The notes beneath the pieces were generated by a model. It was not told the DNA's origin. It made no database searches and saw nothing but the letters and a program-made list of their open reading frames with translations. This document shows, in pieces, positions 1 to 8,876 of a stretch of DNA of 40,350 nucleotides. A program made the position numbers and the translations under genes. Origin of the DNA: Desulforhopalus sp. (lineage in GTDB: Bacteria > Desulfobacterota > Desulfobulbia > Desulfobulbales > Desulfocapsaceae); the NCBI GenBank assembly GCA_023231425.1, contig JALNVI010000019.1, forward strand, positions 1 through 40,350. Reading direction: 5' to 3'. How positions within the stretch are numbered: position 1 is the stretch's first letter; every line of letters begins with the position of its first letter.

Positions 1-1418
1 AACATGCGCACCACCGTCTTGGCAATAATCTTGATATCGGTCCACAGAGAGAAATTAAGGATATACCAGTCATCAATCTCAACCCGCTCCTGATAATCAT
101 CCACGTTGGAGCGCCGCCCCACCTGCCAGGGACCGGTGATACCAGGTTTCATTGAGCAGTACAACCCTGCGCTCTCCTTATAAAAATCGGTCAGCTCATC
201 ACCGACCACCGGCCGTGCACCAACCACACTCATTTCACCCTTGAGCACGTTGATAAACTGTGGCAGCTCATCAAGGCTGGTCTTGCGCAGAAAACGACCG
301 ATACGGGTCACCCGCGGGTCATTCTTCAACTTAAAGGTCGTTTCCCACTCCTCACGCAACTCCGGTTTTTCCTTGAGAATTTTTTTCAGCATTTTATCCG
401 CCCCAACACGCATGGTGCGGAATTTCAAGCATTTGAAGTTCTTCCCGGTAGCAGTAATGCGCGTATGGCCATAAAAAATCGGCCCGCCGTCCGCAAGCTT
501 TACCACCAGCGCAATAAGCAGAGTAAGCGGCAGGGTCCCGCAAATGGCAGCAAGGGAGAAGACGATGTCAAAACTGCGCTTCCATTCAGTGTTGGGATTA
601 AAGTTGAGAATAAGCATGCTTCCGAGAGACTGCACTTCGGCATGGTGCAGGCCGTAGAGGTAGAGGTCGGGAATAAGATAGATCCGAGCCCCAAGACTGC
701 GGCACTCACGCAACATCTTGAAGATCTTGCGTTCCGCACGCATGGGCAGTGCGATATAGACATAATCCACATCGTGCGCTTTGAGGTAGGCGGTAATGTC
801 GGCGGTGGTACCAAGCACCGGTTTCCCGTAAATTTCCGGCATTTTTTCAGCCTCTCCGACCTCGCCCCTGCGCGGCTGCAGATCAAGTTTATCGTCAAAA
901 AAGCCGATAACCTCAATCCCCGTCCACGGCATCGACTCCACCTCTGCAAGCAGGTTCCGCCCCAGAACCCCCCCACCGACCACGACTGCGCGCCGCACAT
1001 TTTTTCCACGGGAACGGAAGATACGCAACATTTTCCGGGCAAAGGTATGCAGCGCAAAGACGAGTAGAGGCGTAGTCAGCGACCAGAAGAGAATAATAAA
1101 ACGGGAGTAGGCGTGGGAGATCTTGAAGATAAAAAAGTAGAAGAGGAGAACACCCACCACCGTTCCCCAGGCACGGAGGATGACGATAAACTCAAGAAAA
1201 AATTTCCATCCTCGCCAGGAGCGGTAGAGCTGAAAGGACTGAAAGCTGATGAAGGTGGCAACTCCGGCAATAACCATCAGGCGGGTGTACCATGAACTCC
1301 ACGGCACATGGAACCAGTGCACCAGCCCCCAGAGATAGACAACAATCAGCAGACAATCGACGAGGTGAAGCAGTCTGGCCATGAGCGAGCTCTGCTCACG
1401 AAGATTCGTTGTAATCAT
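1..1418 (-). CDS. Polyprenyl-phosphate sugar phosphotransferase, initiator of exopolysaccharide/O-antigen synthesis (3' end cut by window edge)
   Basis: By family knowledge it transfers a sugar-1-phosphate from a nucleotide sugar to undecaprenyl phosphate at the inner membrane, the first step of lipid-linked glycan assembly. About 472 codons are visible before the edge, so only a few residues are missing compared with a usual length of 460-480. The N-terminal third holds several hydrophobic helices, followed by a nucleotide-binding-like segment (VVVGGGVLGRNLL), a further membrane helix (FDIVFSLAAI) and the catalytic bacterial sugar transferase domain with FKCLKFRTM, RKTSLDELPQFINVLKG, SVVGARPV and KPGITGPWQV. 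The ATG at 1418 is the most upstream sensible start (MITTNLREQ). It lies downstream of four GT2 genes on the same strand and is separated from them by a dispersed repeat. Whether it uses glucose, galactose or another sugar cannot be read from the sequence. Confidence 0.9.
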   Translation of the reverse strand, partial: MITTNLREQSSLMARLLHLVDCLLIVVYLWGLVHWFHVPWSSWYTRLMVIAGVATFISFQSFQLYRSWRGWKFFLEFIVILRAWGTVVGVLLFYFFIFKISHAYSRFIILFWSLTTPLLVFALHTFARKMLRIFRSRGKNVRRAVVVGGGVLGRNLLAEVESMPWTGIEVIGFFDDKLDLQPRRGEVGEAEKMPEIYGKPVLGTTADITAYLKAHDVDYVYIALPMRAERKIFKMLRECRSLGARIYLIPDLYLYGLHHAEVQSLGSMLILNFNPNTEWKRSFDIVFSLAAICGTLPLTLLIALVVKLADGGPIFYGHTRITATGKNFKCLKFRTMRVGADKMLKKILKEKPELREEWETTFKLKNDPRVTRIGRFLRKTSLDELPQFINVLKGEMSVVGARPVVGDELTDFYKESAGLYCSMKPGITGPWQVGRRSNVDDYQERVEIDDWYILNFSLWTDIKIIAKTVVRM

Positions 1419-1469
1419 TCTATTCCGAATATCAGTACGTTGAAAACAACCGTTTATATATCATCAGGG

Positions 1470-1620
1470 ACCATCGAATAATCGCCCATCTTCTTCGTTA
1501 CAGCAAAAAAAATATCCCCGCAGGTAAGCGTTAGACTCCGAGATCAAAGTTCTGCCTGCGGTAAATGTCCTTCTGTCCGTCGAATATGAACGAAATACAA
1601 GCTTTTTTAAGGTTCCCTTA
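1470..1620 (+). repeat. Dispersed MITE-like intergenic repeat, family 1, copy 1 (degenerate left end)
   Basis: This is the shortest recognisable copy of the repeat described in the findings. It carries the shared blocks CATCTTCTTCGTTACAG, CTGCCTGCGGTAAAT and GAATATGAACGAAATACAAG and the terminal TTTAAGGTTCCCTTA. The internal block with GAGACGTCGAGG seen in other copies is reduced. It fills the gap between the GT2 gene ending at 1643 and the sugar transferase starting at 1418, with the right end about 20 bp from the GT2 stop codon. Boundaries are good to about 10 bp on the right and looser on the left. Confidence 0.7.
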
Positions 1621-1642
1621 CAATAATTGCGACAGAAAGAAC

Positions 1643-2563
1643 CTAACGCTGCCACCAGCGCCGGTTCATACTCATGCTGCGGCAGAGAAAGAGCGGCAGA
1701 CGGTACCAGTTGCTGCCGCATTTATAACCGAGGAACTTCATCCCGTTGCGAAGGAACCAGTCCGGCACCAGCCAGTATTTCTGCCGGGCAGCGATATTCT
1801 TCAGGGAGAGGCGGACATAGTTGCCACCGATCCTCGTTGCCCCGCCAAAAGAACCGAGCAGCCAGCGCTCCCGTTCATGCAGAACGCCTATATCAAAACT
1901 GCGCCGAAATTCACCTGCAATACTGTAATTATGACTGTGATACACGCCAGCCTCGGCACAATAGGCGACCTTCCAGCCGGCAAGAAGCAGACGGCCAAGG
2001 GCACAGGTATCTTCACCAAAGATCAGTCCGTTGCGAAAGCAACCGTTGGCAAGAAGCAACTCGCGCTTCCAGGCAGAAAAGGAGTTGGAGAGAAAAGCCG
2101 TCTTCAGGCCCTGCCGACGCCGGTCATCATAACTCCGCACCTCAGAGACCTCAGGATAGTTAAAGCTGCGGAGAAAGGCGGACTGCAGCGAAGCTCCTTC
2201 TTTCGGCAGCTGCCGACCATAAGCACAGGCAATACTCTCCTCTGCATTAAGAGCCGTCAGCAGCAGTTTAAGGGCCTGTTCATTCGCCGGGATGGCATCC
2301 TGAGTAAGAAAGAGCACCACGTCTCCGACCGCCTCCCGCACCAGCATGGTCCTCGTACCGCCATGGTCAAATTCATCACGGTCGACAGAAATCACCCGCG
2401 CACCGTACTGCCGACAAATCTCGCGACTGCCGTCCTTTGATGCGGTGTCGGCCACGATCACCTCGAACGGCTGCAGAGTCTGCGCAGCAAGGGCTGTAAA
2501 AAGGGCAGGCAGATCTTTTGCTCCGTCGCGGACAGGGATAAGGACAGAAACTCGTTTCATCAT
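1643..2563 (-). CDS. GT2 family glycosyltransferase, rhamnosyltransferase-like
   Basis: A 306-residue GT-A fold inverting glycosyltransferase, predicted to add a sugar to the lipid-linked repeat unit on the cytoplasmic face of the inner membrane. The N-terminus has the GT2 signature (VSVLIPVRDGAKDLP, then ADTASKDGS). The acceptor-metal region reads LTQDAIPAN, the variant typical of the RfbF/rhamnosyltransferase branch of the family. FGEDTCALGRLLLAGWK is the ED motif before the helical C-terminus. There is no membrane segment beyond mild hydrophobicity at the C-terminus. It starts 3 bp after the upstream GT2 stop, with an AGGG motif about 8 nt before ATG, so it is in one operon with the next three entries. 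Specificity for rhamnose is inference from the QDAIP variant only. Confidence 0.85.
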   Translation of the reverse strand: MMKRVSVLIPVRDGAKDLPALFTALAAQTLQPFEVIVADTASKDGSREICRQYGARVISVDRDEFDHGGTRTMLVREAVGDVVLFLTQDAIPANEQALKLLLTALNAEESIACAYGRQLPKEGASLQSAFLRSFNYPEVSEVRSYDDRRRQGLKTAFLSNSFSAWKRELLLANGCFRNGLIFGEDTCALGRLLLAGWKVAYCAEAGVYHSHNYSIAGEFRRSFDIGVLHERERWLLGSFGGATRIGGNYVRLSLKNIAARQKYWLVPDWFLRNGMKFLGYKCGSNWYRLPLFLCRSMSMNRRWWQR

Positions 2564-2566
2564 CGT

Positions 2567-3397
2567 TCACACCCTGCCGAATCGCACCAGCAGATACTTC
2601 GCCAGTGCCCAGAAAATATATGGTGACGGGTGCCGCAAGTACAGCCGGACCTCGTTTTCCGCAGCCATCATCCGTCTTGAGATCGGCATCACCGAGCGTT
2701 CCTCCGCCCAGCCCCGGCTATGCCGCACCCGTGCCTGCGGAAGATAACAAAGCTTCCAGCCGCGGGCACGCAGGCGCAAGCTCAACTCAATATCCTCTTT
2801 ATAGAGAAAGAAGGAGGGATCAAAGAGAGTGCTGTCCTCTCCCCATAAATCCCGCAGAGCGGCGGGATGGCAGACCATAAAGGCTCCGCAGACGGCGGGG
2901 ACCTCTCCACCCTCCAGATACTGTCCGGAATCCATCTCCCCCTGACCGCGGTCATACCAGCGACCATACCAGCGGCGGAAGATCCCAGTGGAGTCCAGCC
3001 GCCCCGTCAACTCACCAACCATGTTGCAGCCGAGCAGACGACCGCCAACCACGGCAACATCCTGCAGGGAATGGAGCGCTTTCAACGCAGCCTGCAGAGT
3101 GCCCGTTTCAACAAAGGCGTCAGGATTGAGGAAGACCACCGTATCATTAGAATCGACATCTGCGGAAAGTTCAGAAAAGGCGCGGTTATTAGCAACAGCG
3201 AAACCGACATCACCACAGAAGATAAGCTGCAGGGGGAAGGGGTACCTCCCGACGAGGGCCTCAAGGAAGCTGCGATCGGCAGAACCGCTGTCAGCAAGGG
3301 TACACCTCACTTCACTGCCGCAGGTGGCAAGGGAATCCAGACAGAGGGGCAACACAGCCTCGGAATCGTGGCTGACAATAATAATATGACAAGTCAC
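2567..3397 (-). CDS. GT2 family glycosyltransferase, WbbL/rhamnosyltransferase-like
   Basis: A 276-residue GT2 protein. It opens directly with the nucleotide-binding strand (HIIIVSHDSEAVLPLCLDS), has LADSGSADRS, the FLNPDAFV motif that corresponds to the DXD metal site, and FLYKEDIELSLRLRARGW, the family's ED element. Conserved VCGAFMVCHPAAL precedes it. This pattern (NPDxF..., GAFM...R, DEDxDLxLRxRxxGW) is characteristic of WbbL-type rhamnosyltransferases. The start is a GTG at 3397, 7 bp after the preceding stop, and no clear Shine-Dalgarno sequence is visible, so translational coupling to the upstream gene is likely. Its job is inferred to be addition of one residue of the surface polysaccharide repeat unit. 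Confidence 0.85.
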   Translation of the reverse strand: MTCHIIIVSHDSEAVLPLCLDSLATCGSEVRCTLADSGSADRSFLEALVGRYPFPLQLIFCGDVGFAVANNRAFSELSADVDSNDTVVFLNPDAFVETGTLQAALKALHSLQDVAVVGGRLLGCNMVGELTGRLDSTGIFRRWYGRWYDRGQGEMDSGQYLEGGEVPAVCGAFMVCHPAALRDLWGEDSTLFDPSFFLYKEDIELSLRLRARGWKLCYLPQARVRHSRGWAEERSVMPISRRMMAAENEVRLYLRHPSPYIFWALAKYLLVRFGRV

Positions 3398-3404
3398 AGT
3401 ACAG

Positions 3405-4478
3405 TCAGCAGAAGAGTTTCAGATAAAACCGCAGCAGACGATTGCTCCTGCCATTTTCATTCCGCCGGGCCATGATTGAGGCGATAGCCTCACGCTCGGA
3501 CGCGACGATACGGTTGCCGAGAAGACGCAGCTCCTCCCGACTCACATGAGCAAGCTGCTCGTTGTGTTTACTGTAAAAAAGACGGAGAGAGCGCGGCGAC
3601 AAAGCCTCGCATACCCCGCGAAACCAGGGGACAAATACGCCTTTTTTTATACAGAACAGCAACCACATACATTGATAAATAATAATTGCCGGTAAAAAAC
3701 GGAGAAAAAGCAGACCGGGGTAATTCTTCACCATCAGGTTGATATTGTTGCGGGTGGAGAGACGGATGGTCAATTCGTTGAATTTTGAGCCGCTGGTGGC
3801 ACTGCCGATATGATATATTTTTGCTTCGCAGAGAAAAACACAACAGGCACCGGCCCGGGCCGCTCTCAGGTTGAGATCAACATCCTCGACATAGGCAAAA
3901 AAATCTTCATCAAAGTAGCCGACACGCTCAAAAAGACGTCTGCTGTAGAGTGCCGCCCCGGCACAGGCACCAAAACAGAGACGATCAAAGCGGTAGCGCT
4001 CGCCGTCATGCTCCATCACGCCGAGACGATACCCCACCCCACCGCGCAGCATGGCGTCCCCTGCCCCGTCAAGCAGCTCCCGCTCATGAAAATTATACAT
4101 TTTCAACGCAAAAAAATCGGCGTCTGGAAAGTCCACCATCCCATTAAGGAGCTTCAGCAGACAGTTTTTCTCAACTTCCATGTCGTTGTTGAGCAGCAGA
4201 ATCCATGGCGCACGGGCCTTGCGAATCCCGGCGTTGACTGCCGCACTGAAACCTCGATTTTCCGGGTAGGAGAGTACCCGTACGGAAGGGTAATCCCGCG
4301 CCAGCATGGCCAGCGAATCATCCGTAGAACCATTATCCACCACAGTTATCATGAAATTTTGATAACTCTGCCTGGAGAGGGAATTGAGGCAGTCGCCAAG
4401 CATCTTCGCCCCGTTCCAGTTCGGAATAACAATCTCGAAGGAGGGATTGTCAGTTAATATGTCCCCAGACGAAATCAT
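3405..4478 (-). CDS. GT2 family glycosyltransferase with C-terminal hydrophobic segment
   Basis: A 357-residue GT2 enzyme. Residues 12-110 contain FEIVIPNWNGAKML, VVDNGSTDDSLAM, the ENRGFSAAVNAGI stretch and the metal motif LLLNNDMEV. The motif ACAGAALYSRRLFERVGYFD and FFAYVEDVDLNLRAARAG follow. A hydrophobic stretch near FLRFLPAIIIYQCMWLLFCI suggests membrane association close to the C-terminus. The start ATG overlaps the stop of the upstream gene by four bases (ATGA), which indicates translational coupling. By context it is one of four consecutive glycosyltransferases in a polysaccharide assembly operon; the donor sugar is not predictable. Confidence 0.88.
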   Translation of the reverse strand: MISSGDILTDNPSFEIVIPNWNGAKMLGDCLNSLSRQSYQNFMITVVDNGSTDDSLAMLARDYPSVRVLSYPENRGFSAAVNAGIRKARAPWILLLNNDMEVEKNCLLKLLNGMVDFPDADFFALKMYNFHERELLDGAGDAMLRGGVGYRLGVMEHDGERYRFDRLCFGACAGAALYSRRLFERVGYFDEDFFAYVEDVDLNLRAARAGACCVFLCEAKIYHIGSATSGSKFNELTIRLSTRNNINLMVKNYPGLLFLRFLPAIIIYQCMWLLFCIKKGVFVPWFRGVCEALSPRSLRLFYSKHNEQLAHVSREELRLLGNRIVASEREAIASIMARRNENGRSNRLLRFYLKLFC

Positions 4479-5488
4479 GAACGACTGCTCTCCCTCCCGT
4501 CGTCACCGTCACGAAGCACACTTCTCACGTAATAGATTGGCTTATTCTGCGACTCGTGGTAGGTCCGCGCCTGCAGTTCGGCAATCAGTCCCAGGGATAC
4601 AAACTGGAAACCAAGGATAATCAGCAGGATGGCAAGCAGCAGCATCGGTCGGTTGGAGAGACCAATGCCGTAAAACTCGCGTTGGAAAGTCATCACCATA
4701 GCAATGAGAAAACCGATCCCACCAGAGATAAGTCCCATCATTCCAAAGACTTGAATCGGCCGCGTAACGTAGCTGAGCAGAAATTTGACTGTCAACAGGT
4801 CAAGGATCACGCGCACGGTACGGGTAATACCGTATTTTGTACTGCCGAAGCGCCGGGCACGATGGTTGACCTTCACCTCGGTAAAAGTAATGCCAATGCC
4901 GCTGGCAAGAGCCGGAATGAAGCGGTGCATCTCTCCGTAGAGGTGCAGCTCCTTGATCACTTCACGCCGGAAGGCCTTCAGGGTACAGCCGTAGTCGTGC
5001 AGGCGGACTCCAGTGGTTTTGGAAATCAGTTTGTTGGCAATGATCGACGGCAGACGACGGTTGATAAAAGTATCCTTGCGGTCGTAACGCCAGCCGGTGA
5101 CCACATCATAGCCCTCTTCAATCTTGGAGATCAATTTGGGAATATCTGCGGGATCATTCTGCAGATCGGCATCCATGGCAATAACGATCTCGCCGCGGGC
5201 ATAGTCAAATCCGGCGGACATGGCAGCTGTCTGTCCAAAGTTGCGGCGGAAATTGATTGCCACCACCCGTTTGTCTTCAGCGTGCATTCCGGCAAGGATG
5301 CCAGCACTGCCGTCAGTGCTGCCGTCATTGATAAAAATCAGCTCATAGTCCACAGCAAGGGGATTGAGGGCACCTTTCAGCTCTTCATAGAGAACAGGAA
5401 GGCTCTCCTCTTCGTTCAACAGGGGGATGATTACTGATATTAACACGTCTTTCTCCACAAACTGTTTCTGCCGATTGAACGGCACCAT
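4475..5488 (-). CDS. GT2 polyprenyl-phosphate glycosyltransferase (ArnC/GtrB/DPM1-like) with two C-terminal membrane helices
   Basis: A 337-residue protein of the class that makes undecaprenyl-phosphate-linked monosaccharides as donors for periplasmic glycosyl transfer. The catalytic domain has ISVIIPLLNEEESLP, LIFINDGSTDGSA, AMDADLQNDPADIPKL and TGWRYDRKDTFINRRLPS, followed by the family's LHDYGCTLKAFRREV. Two membrane helices lie at roughly residues 232-260 and 268-300 (FGMMGLISGGIGFLIAMVM and LLLAILLIILGFQFVSLGL), as in ArnC and GtrB. No strong ribosome-binding site precedes the ATG at 5488; a GTG twelve codons in (VEKDVLIS) is an alternative start. It is first in the four-gene GT operon, about 80 bp after the bioD stop. 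Confidence 0.88.
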   Translation of the reverse strand: MVPFNRQKQFVEKDVLISVIIPLLNEEESLPVLYEELKGALNPLAVDYELIFINDGSTDGSAGILAGMHAEDKRVVAINFRRNFGQTAAMSAGFDYARGEIVIAMDADLQNDPADIPKLISKIEEGYDVVTGWRYDRKDTFINRRLPSIIANKLISKTTGVRLHDYGCTLKAFRREVIKELHLYGEMHRFIPALASGIGITFTEVKVNHRARRFGSTKYGITRTVRVILDLLTVKFLLSYVTRPIQVFGMMGLISGGIGFLIAMVMTFQREFYGIGLSNRPMLLLAILLIILGFQFVSLGLIAELQARTYHESQNKPIYYVRSVLRDGDDGRESSRS

Positions 5489-5568
5489 TTATAAAAACCA
5501 AAATACGAATTCTCAAAAAAAGTTATTTCGCATTTCTTGAATACACTGGAAGTTTTACAACACTCTGT

Positions 5569-6249
5569 TCAGTAACCGCTGGCAAGAAACATGAAGTCGG
5601 GTTGTTCTTTACCTGCACTCTGCAGAGTAAGAACCGGAGCAGCAAAACCAAAGCGGTACAGGTAACGCTCTATGGTCGCGCGGCTGTCCTCTACTATTGC
5701 CGGAGTCACATTGCAGCCGTGGACATTGTAAAGTACCGCCGCAATGTTAATCTCCCGCCATTTGCACAACTCCAGGGCACCAAGGGTATGATTAATGGAA
5801 CCAAGACGCGGGCTGGTAACCAGCAACAGCGGATATCTCTTCTCCATCAGCCAGTCGATAAAGAGGAAGTCGGGCCGCAGCGGAACTGAAAGGCCGCCAG
5901 CGCCTTCAAGCAGCAGGATATCGTACCGCTCCAGCAATTTCCGGGATGCTTCCTCAATCTCCTTCAGATCAATTTCCTTCCCCGCCAGCGAAGCAGCAAG
6001 ATGCGGCGAGCAGGGATCGGGAAAGACACAGGGGCAGGTGAGCCCGGAACGATCATCCTCCGTCAGCTCCATCCCCATCAACTGGCGATGGGTAAGAATA
6101 TCCTCGCTGATACCGCTACAGCCCGTCTGCACAAACTTTTGCGTCATCACGGAGCAGTCGCCCTGCCGCAGTGCGGTGGCAACAATCCCGGTGGCAACGG
6201 TCTTACCAATATCAGTATCTATACCCGATACAACATACACTCTTTTCAT
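5569..6249 (-). CDS. bioD: Dethiobiotin synthetase
   Basis: It closes the ureido ring of dethiobiotin from 7,8-diaminopelargonate, CO2 and ATP. The N-terminus VYVVSGIDTDIGKT is the P-loop variant of BioD. QTGCSGISEDILTHR, SPHLAASLAG and LLLEGAGGLSVPL follow in family order, and the length of 226 residues is normal. ATG at 6249 is preferred because AAGG sits 7 nt upstream; a GTG one codon earlier is the alternative. It is last in the run bioA-bioF-bioG-bioC-bioD, 10 bp after bioC, so co-transcription is likely. Confidence 0.95.
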   Translation of the reverse strand: MKRVYVVSGIDTDIGKTVATGIVATALRQGDCSVMTQKFVQTGCSGISEDILTHRQLMGMELTEDDRSGLTCPCVFPDPCSPHLAASLAGKEIDLKEIEEASRKLLERYDILLLEGAGGLSVPLRPDFLFIDWLMEKRYPLLLVTSPRLGSINHTLGALELCKWREINIAAVLYNVHGCNVTPAIVEDSRATIERYLYRFGFAAPVLTLQSAGKEQPDFMFLASGY

Positions 6250-6258
6250 CACGGTGCC

Positions 6259-7053
6259 TTAACCTTTACTTTTCTCAACCACAAAAAAATGGGCCCGCCA
6301 TGTGACAGGTAACCCCTCGGCAGTACCAAACTCGTCACGGTACTGTTTCTCAAAACGGGAGAGCGAAGCGCGTGTCCAGTGTGCACGACTCAGCCCCCCC
6401 ACACCGGTATTGCGAATGTGACGGAGCAATGCCAGCAGGGAAGGGAAATAACTGCGCTGCTGGACGGTTTCTTCGGCCAGAATGGTAAAACCCTTCAGCA
6501 TGGCTGAGAGCTGCGGACGGTCAAAATAGTGCAGACCGCGGCCGGAGAGTGCGGTAATCTCCCCCATGGTTCCCGGCGCAAAAATGGAGAACGCCAGGAT
6601 TCCACCAGGGACCAGTGCCTGATGAACATGCTGAAACAAGGCTGGCAAGTCCTCAATCCACTGCAGGGTTGAAGAAGAGAAGACCAGCTGAAGCTCCACA
6701 GGCAACTCCAAAGTCTCGATATCTCCAGCAAGAGATTCAACAAGACAGGGTTCAGCATGCAGCCGCCGGGCTGCATATGCACAAAGTTCCGGCGCGATAT
6801 CATTAAGATAGAGATACTCGGGCATACGGCGTGCCACAAGACGTTCCGCCAGCCAGCCGGTACCACAGCCGACCTCAAGCACTCGCCTCCACGACACATC
6901 GCCGGGATATTCACACACCATATCAAGCAGCCTCTGCGCAAGAGCAAGCTGCACCCCGGCATGTTCTTCATAGGTGCCAAGACTCGCTGCAAAGGAACTG
7001 GCAATCAGAGCCTTATCGGGAGCCGGAGCAGTTTGAGGCGGCTTTCGCGACAT
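6259..7053 (-). CDS. bioC: Malonyl-ACP O-methyltransferase
   Basis: It methylates the free carboxyl of malonyl-ACP with S-adenosylmethionine, letting the fatty-acid machinery build pimeloyl-ACP methyl ester. A 264-residue class I methyltransferase. The SAM-binding motif I is RVLEVGCGTGWLAERL around residue 50, followed by YLNDIAPELCAYAA, then FSSSTLQWIEDLPALF, which matches the BioC-type motif (S-S-x-x-Q-W), and LVPGGILAFSIF. It starts 3 bp after bioG with an AGGGA element about 8 nt upstream. The neighbours bioG and bioD fix the identity against other SAM methyltransferases. Confidence 0.93.
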   Translation of the reverse strand: MSRKPPQTAPAPDKALIASSFAASLGTYEEHAGVQLALAQRLLDMVCEYPGDVSWRRVLEVGCGTGWLAERLVARRMPEYLYLNDIAPELCAYAARRLHAEPCLVESLAGDIETLELPVELQLVFSSSTLQWIEDLPALFQHVHQALVPGGILAFSIFAPGTMGEITALSGRGLHYFDRPQLSAMLKGFTILAEETVQQRSYFPSLLALLRHIRNTGVGGLSRAHWTRASLSRFEKQYRDEFGTAEGLPVTWRAHFFVVEKSKG

Positions 7054-7056
7054 GCG

Positions 7057-7707
7057 TCATCCCTGTAAATTGAGCAGCTCTTCCCAGCGGGAAAAGCTGA
7101 AGAAAGGATAGTGGCCACCCTTCATTTCATGCACAGGTGTCCCCTGCCAGAAACGAAGTTGATTCGCCGTGGGCATAATGCGATCTTTTCGTGCAACGAC
7201 TGCCAGATCATAGAAATTCTCCGCCTCATCCCGGCGGTGTGCCCAGTAAAAATCAAGCTCGTGACGCTGATCCTCCAGCTTCCGTACCGGTGCCTGCAGA
7301 AGAAAATCTTCCAGTATTTTCTGACTTCCGCACATTCTACGATAGAAGGCGAGGCGGTTTTGCTCATCAAATTGCTGCAAGGTACCATGAAAGAGCACTT
7401 CCGGGATACCGAAATCATCATCGACGGGTTTGAGTGTACCGTTGACGGCGATTTTTCGCTCATAGTCGATATTACCCATGAGTCGTGCCGCCATCCATAC
7501 CCCCATCGACCAGCTGATGAGGCTGCGCCGGGCGTAGCGTTTAATGGCCGTTTCTACGTCCAAAGGCAATGTAAAGTCTGTGAAATCAGAGAGGATTAGC
7601 AGGTCACCAGCAAACGCGAGATGCTCGACCACCCGGGCATCCATTCCCCAGCCGTTACAGAAGACAAGCAGGTTCTGATGACCGTTTCGTCTCCACAGCG
7701 CCTTCAT
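7057..7707 (-). CDS. bioG: Pimeloyl-ACP methyl ester esterase, BioG type (DUF452)
   Basis: By family knowledge it cleaves the methyl ester of pimeloyl-ACP to end the BioC-initiated pathway, replacing BioH. The start is the ATG at 7707, which overlaps the bioF stop as ATGA; this gives MKALWRRNGHQNLLVFCNGWGMD, the typical BioG N-terminus with its GWGMD element. The nucleophile motif reads SWSMGVW, so the first position of the usual GxSxG elbow is serine instead of glycine while the catalytic serine is kept. Residues KDRIMPTANQLRFW and MKGGHYPFFSF supply the expected aspartate and histidine regions. Length 216 residues, normal for BioG. Confidence 0.9.
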   Translation of the reverse strand: MKALWRRNGHQNLLVFCNGWGMDARVVEHLAFAGDLLILSDFTDFTLPLDVETAIKRYARRSLISWSMGVWMAARLMGNIDYERKIAVNGTLKPVDDDFGIPEVLFHGTLQQFDEQNRLAFYRRMCGSQKILEDFLLQAPVRKLEDQRHELDFYWAHRRDEAENFYDLAVVARKDRIMPTANQLRFWQGTPVHEMKGGHYPFFSFSRWEELLNLQG

Positions 7708-8876
7708 CGTCGAACCTCCTCCGCAATGAGACCGGGCAATGCCTGCAGATCCTCCCACTGCATCCCCGCAGTAAGAGAGATTCGAAAGCGGCTGGTTCCC
7801 ACAGGCACAGTCGGCGGACGAACGGGGAAAAGAAGGAACCCCGCCTCCCGCATCCGCTCTGCAAGGCGTACCGTTTCGGCATCCTCACCGATAATCACCG
7901 GCACAATGCTGGTCTCACCATCAGTGTGCAGCCCCTGTTCGCGCAAATCATCGCGCAGCGCTGCCGCCAGCGACTGTAAATGTGCGCGCGGCCCATCCAT
8001 TTGCATCATCTGTTCAAAGGCGAAGAGGTTCCAGCGAATAATCACCGGTGGCAGCGCGGTGGTGAAGATGAGTGAACGGGCACTGTTAACCAGCAGGTCG
8101 CGCAGTTGGCGGCTGCATACCACAAAACTGCCCATGGATGCGAGAGATTTACCAAAGACACCGACGAGGAAATCAATCTCACCTGCCAGCCCACATTCGA
8201 CCGCCTTGCCAAGTCCGCTTTTGCCGAAAAGGCCAAAGGCGTGGGCTTCATCAAGATAGAGCTCACAATCAAATTCTTTTTTCAACCGGACCAGCTCGGC
8301 GATGTCGGCCACGTCGCCGTCCATACTGAAAACCGATTCGCTGACAATCACCACCCGCTCCGCCTCCCCTCGATATTTTTCAAGCAGGGAACGCAACTGA
8401 GCGTAGTCAAGATGGCGGTAGCGCTTCAACGTCGCCTGAGAGAGGCGTGTACCGTCGACGATGGAGGCATGATTCAATTTGTCTGAAAGGATGAGATCCT
8501 GTCTGCCGAAAAGCGCTGGCAGGATACCTATATTTATGTGGTACCCAGAGTTGAAGAGAAGTGCCGCCTCTGCCCCGTAACACTCCGCGAGGCGTGATTC
8601 AAGGCGGTGAGCCACTATGTTATCCCCAGAGAGCAGCCGGCTGGAGGTACTCCCGGGAGCAAAACTTTCCATGCGGCTGGTATCATCCATCTCCGCGTAA
8701 AAACGGGCCAGCATCTCATCATCCCCGCCGATACCGAGATAGTCGTTGGAGGAGAGGTTCAGAAGACTCTTCCCGTCCATCATTACCCGGGCCCCGGCAC
8801 GACCGGCAAGGGGCCGAAAATCCCGAAGTCGCCCGAGCTCTGCCAGTTCACGCAGCACATCCGTACGCTCTTTCAT
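7704..8876 (-). CDS. bioF: 8-amino-7-oxononanoate synthase
   Basis: A PLP-dependent alpha-oxoamine synthase that condenses pimeloyl-ACP with L-alanine. It is 390 residues long, as expected. It contains LNLSSNDYLGIG, FAPGSTSSRLLSGD, FNSGYHINIGIL, SDKLNHASIVDG, VSESVFSMDGDVADI, YLDEAHAFGLFGKSGLGK and VGVFGKSLASMGSFVV, where the lysine of FGKS is the PLP Schiff-base residue. Its ATG overlaps the bioA stop by four bases and its stop overlaps the bioG start, so the three genes are translationally coupled. Confidence 0.95.
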   Translation of the reverse strand: MKERTDVLRELAELGRLRDFRPLAGRAGARVMMDGKSLLNLSSNDYLGIGGDDEMLARFYAEMDDTSRMESFAPGSTSSRLLSGDNIVAHRLESRLAECYGAEAALLFNSGYHINIGILPALFGRQDLILSDKLNHASIVDGTRLSQATLKRYRHLDYAQLRSLLEKYRGEAERVVIVSESVFSMDGDVADIAELVRLKKEFDCELYLDEAHAFGLFGKSGLGKAVECGLAGEIDFLVGVFGKSLASMGSFVVCSRQLRDLLVNSARSLIFTTALPPVIIRWNLFAFEQMMQMDGPRAHLQSLAAALRDDLREQGLHTDGETSIVPVIIGEDAETVRLAERMREAGFLLFPVRPPTVPVGTSRFRISLTAGMQWEDLQALPGLIAEEVRR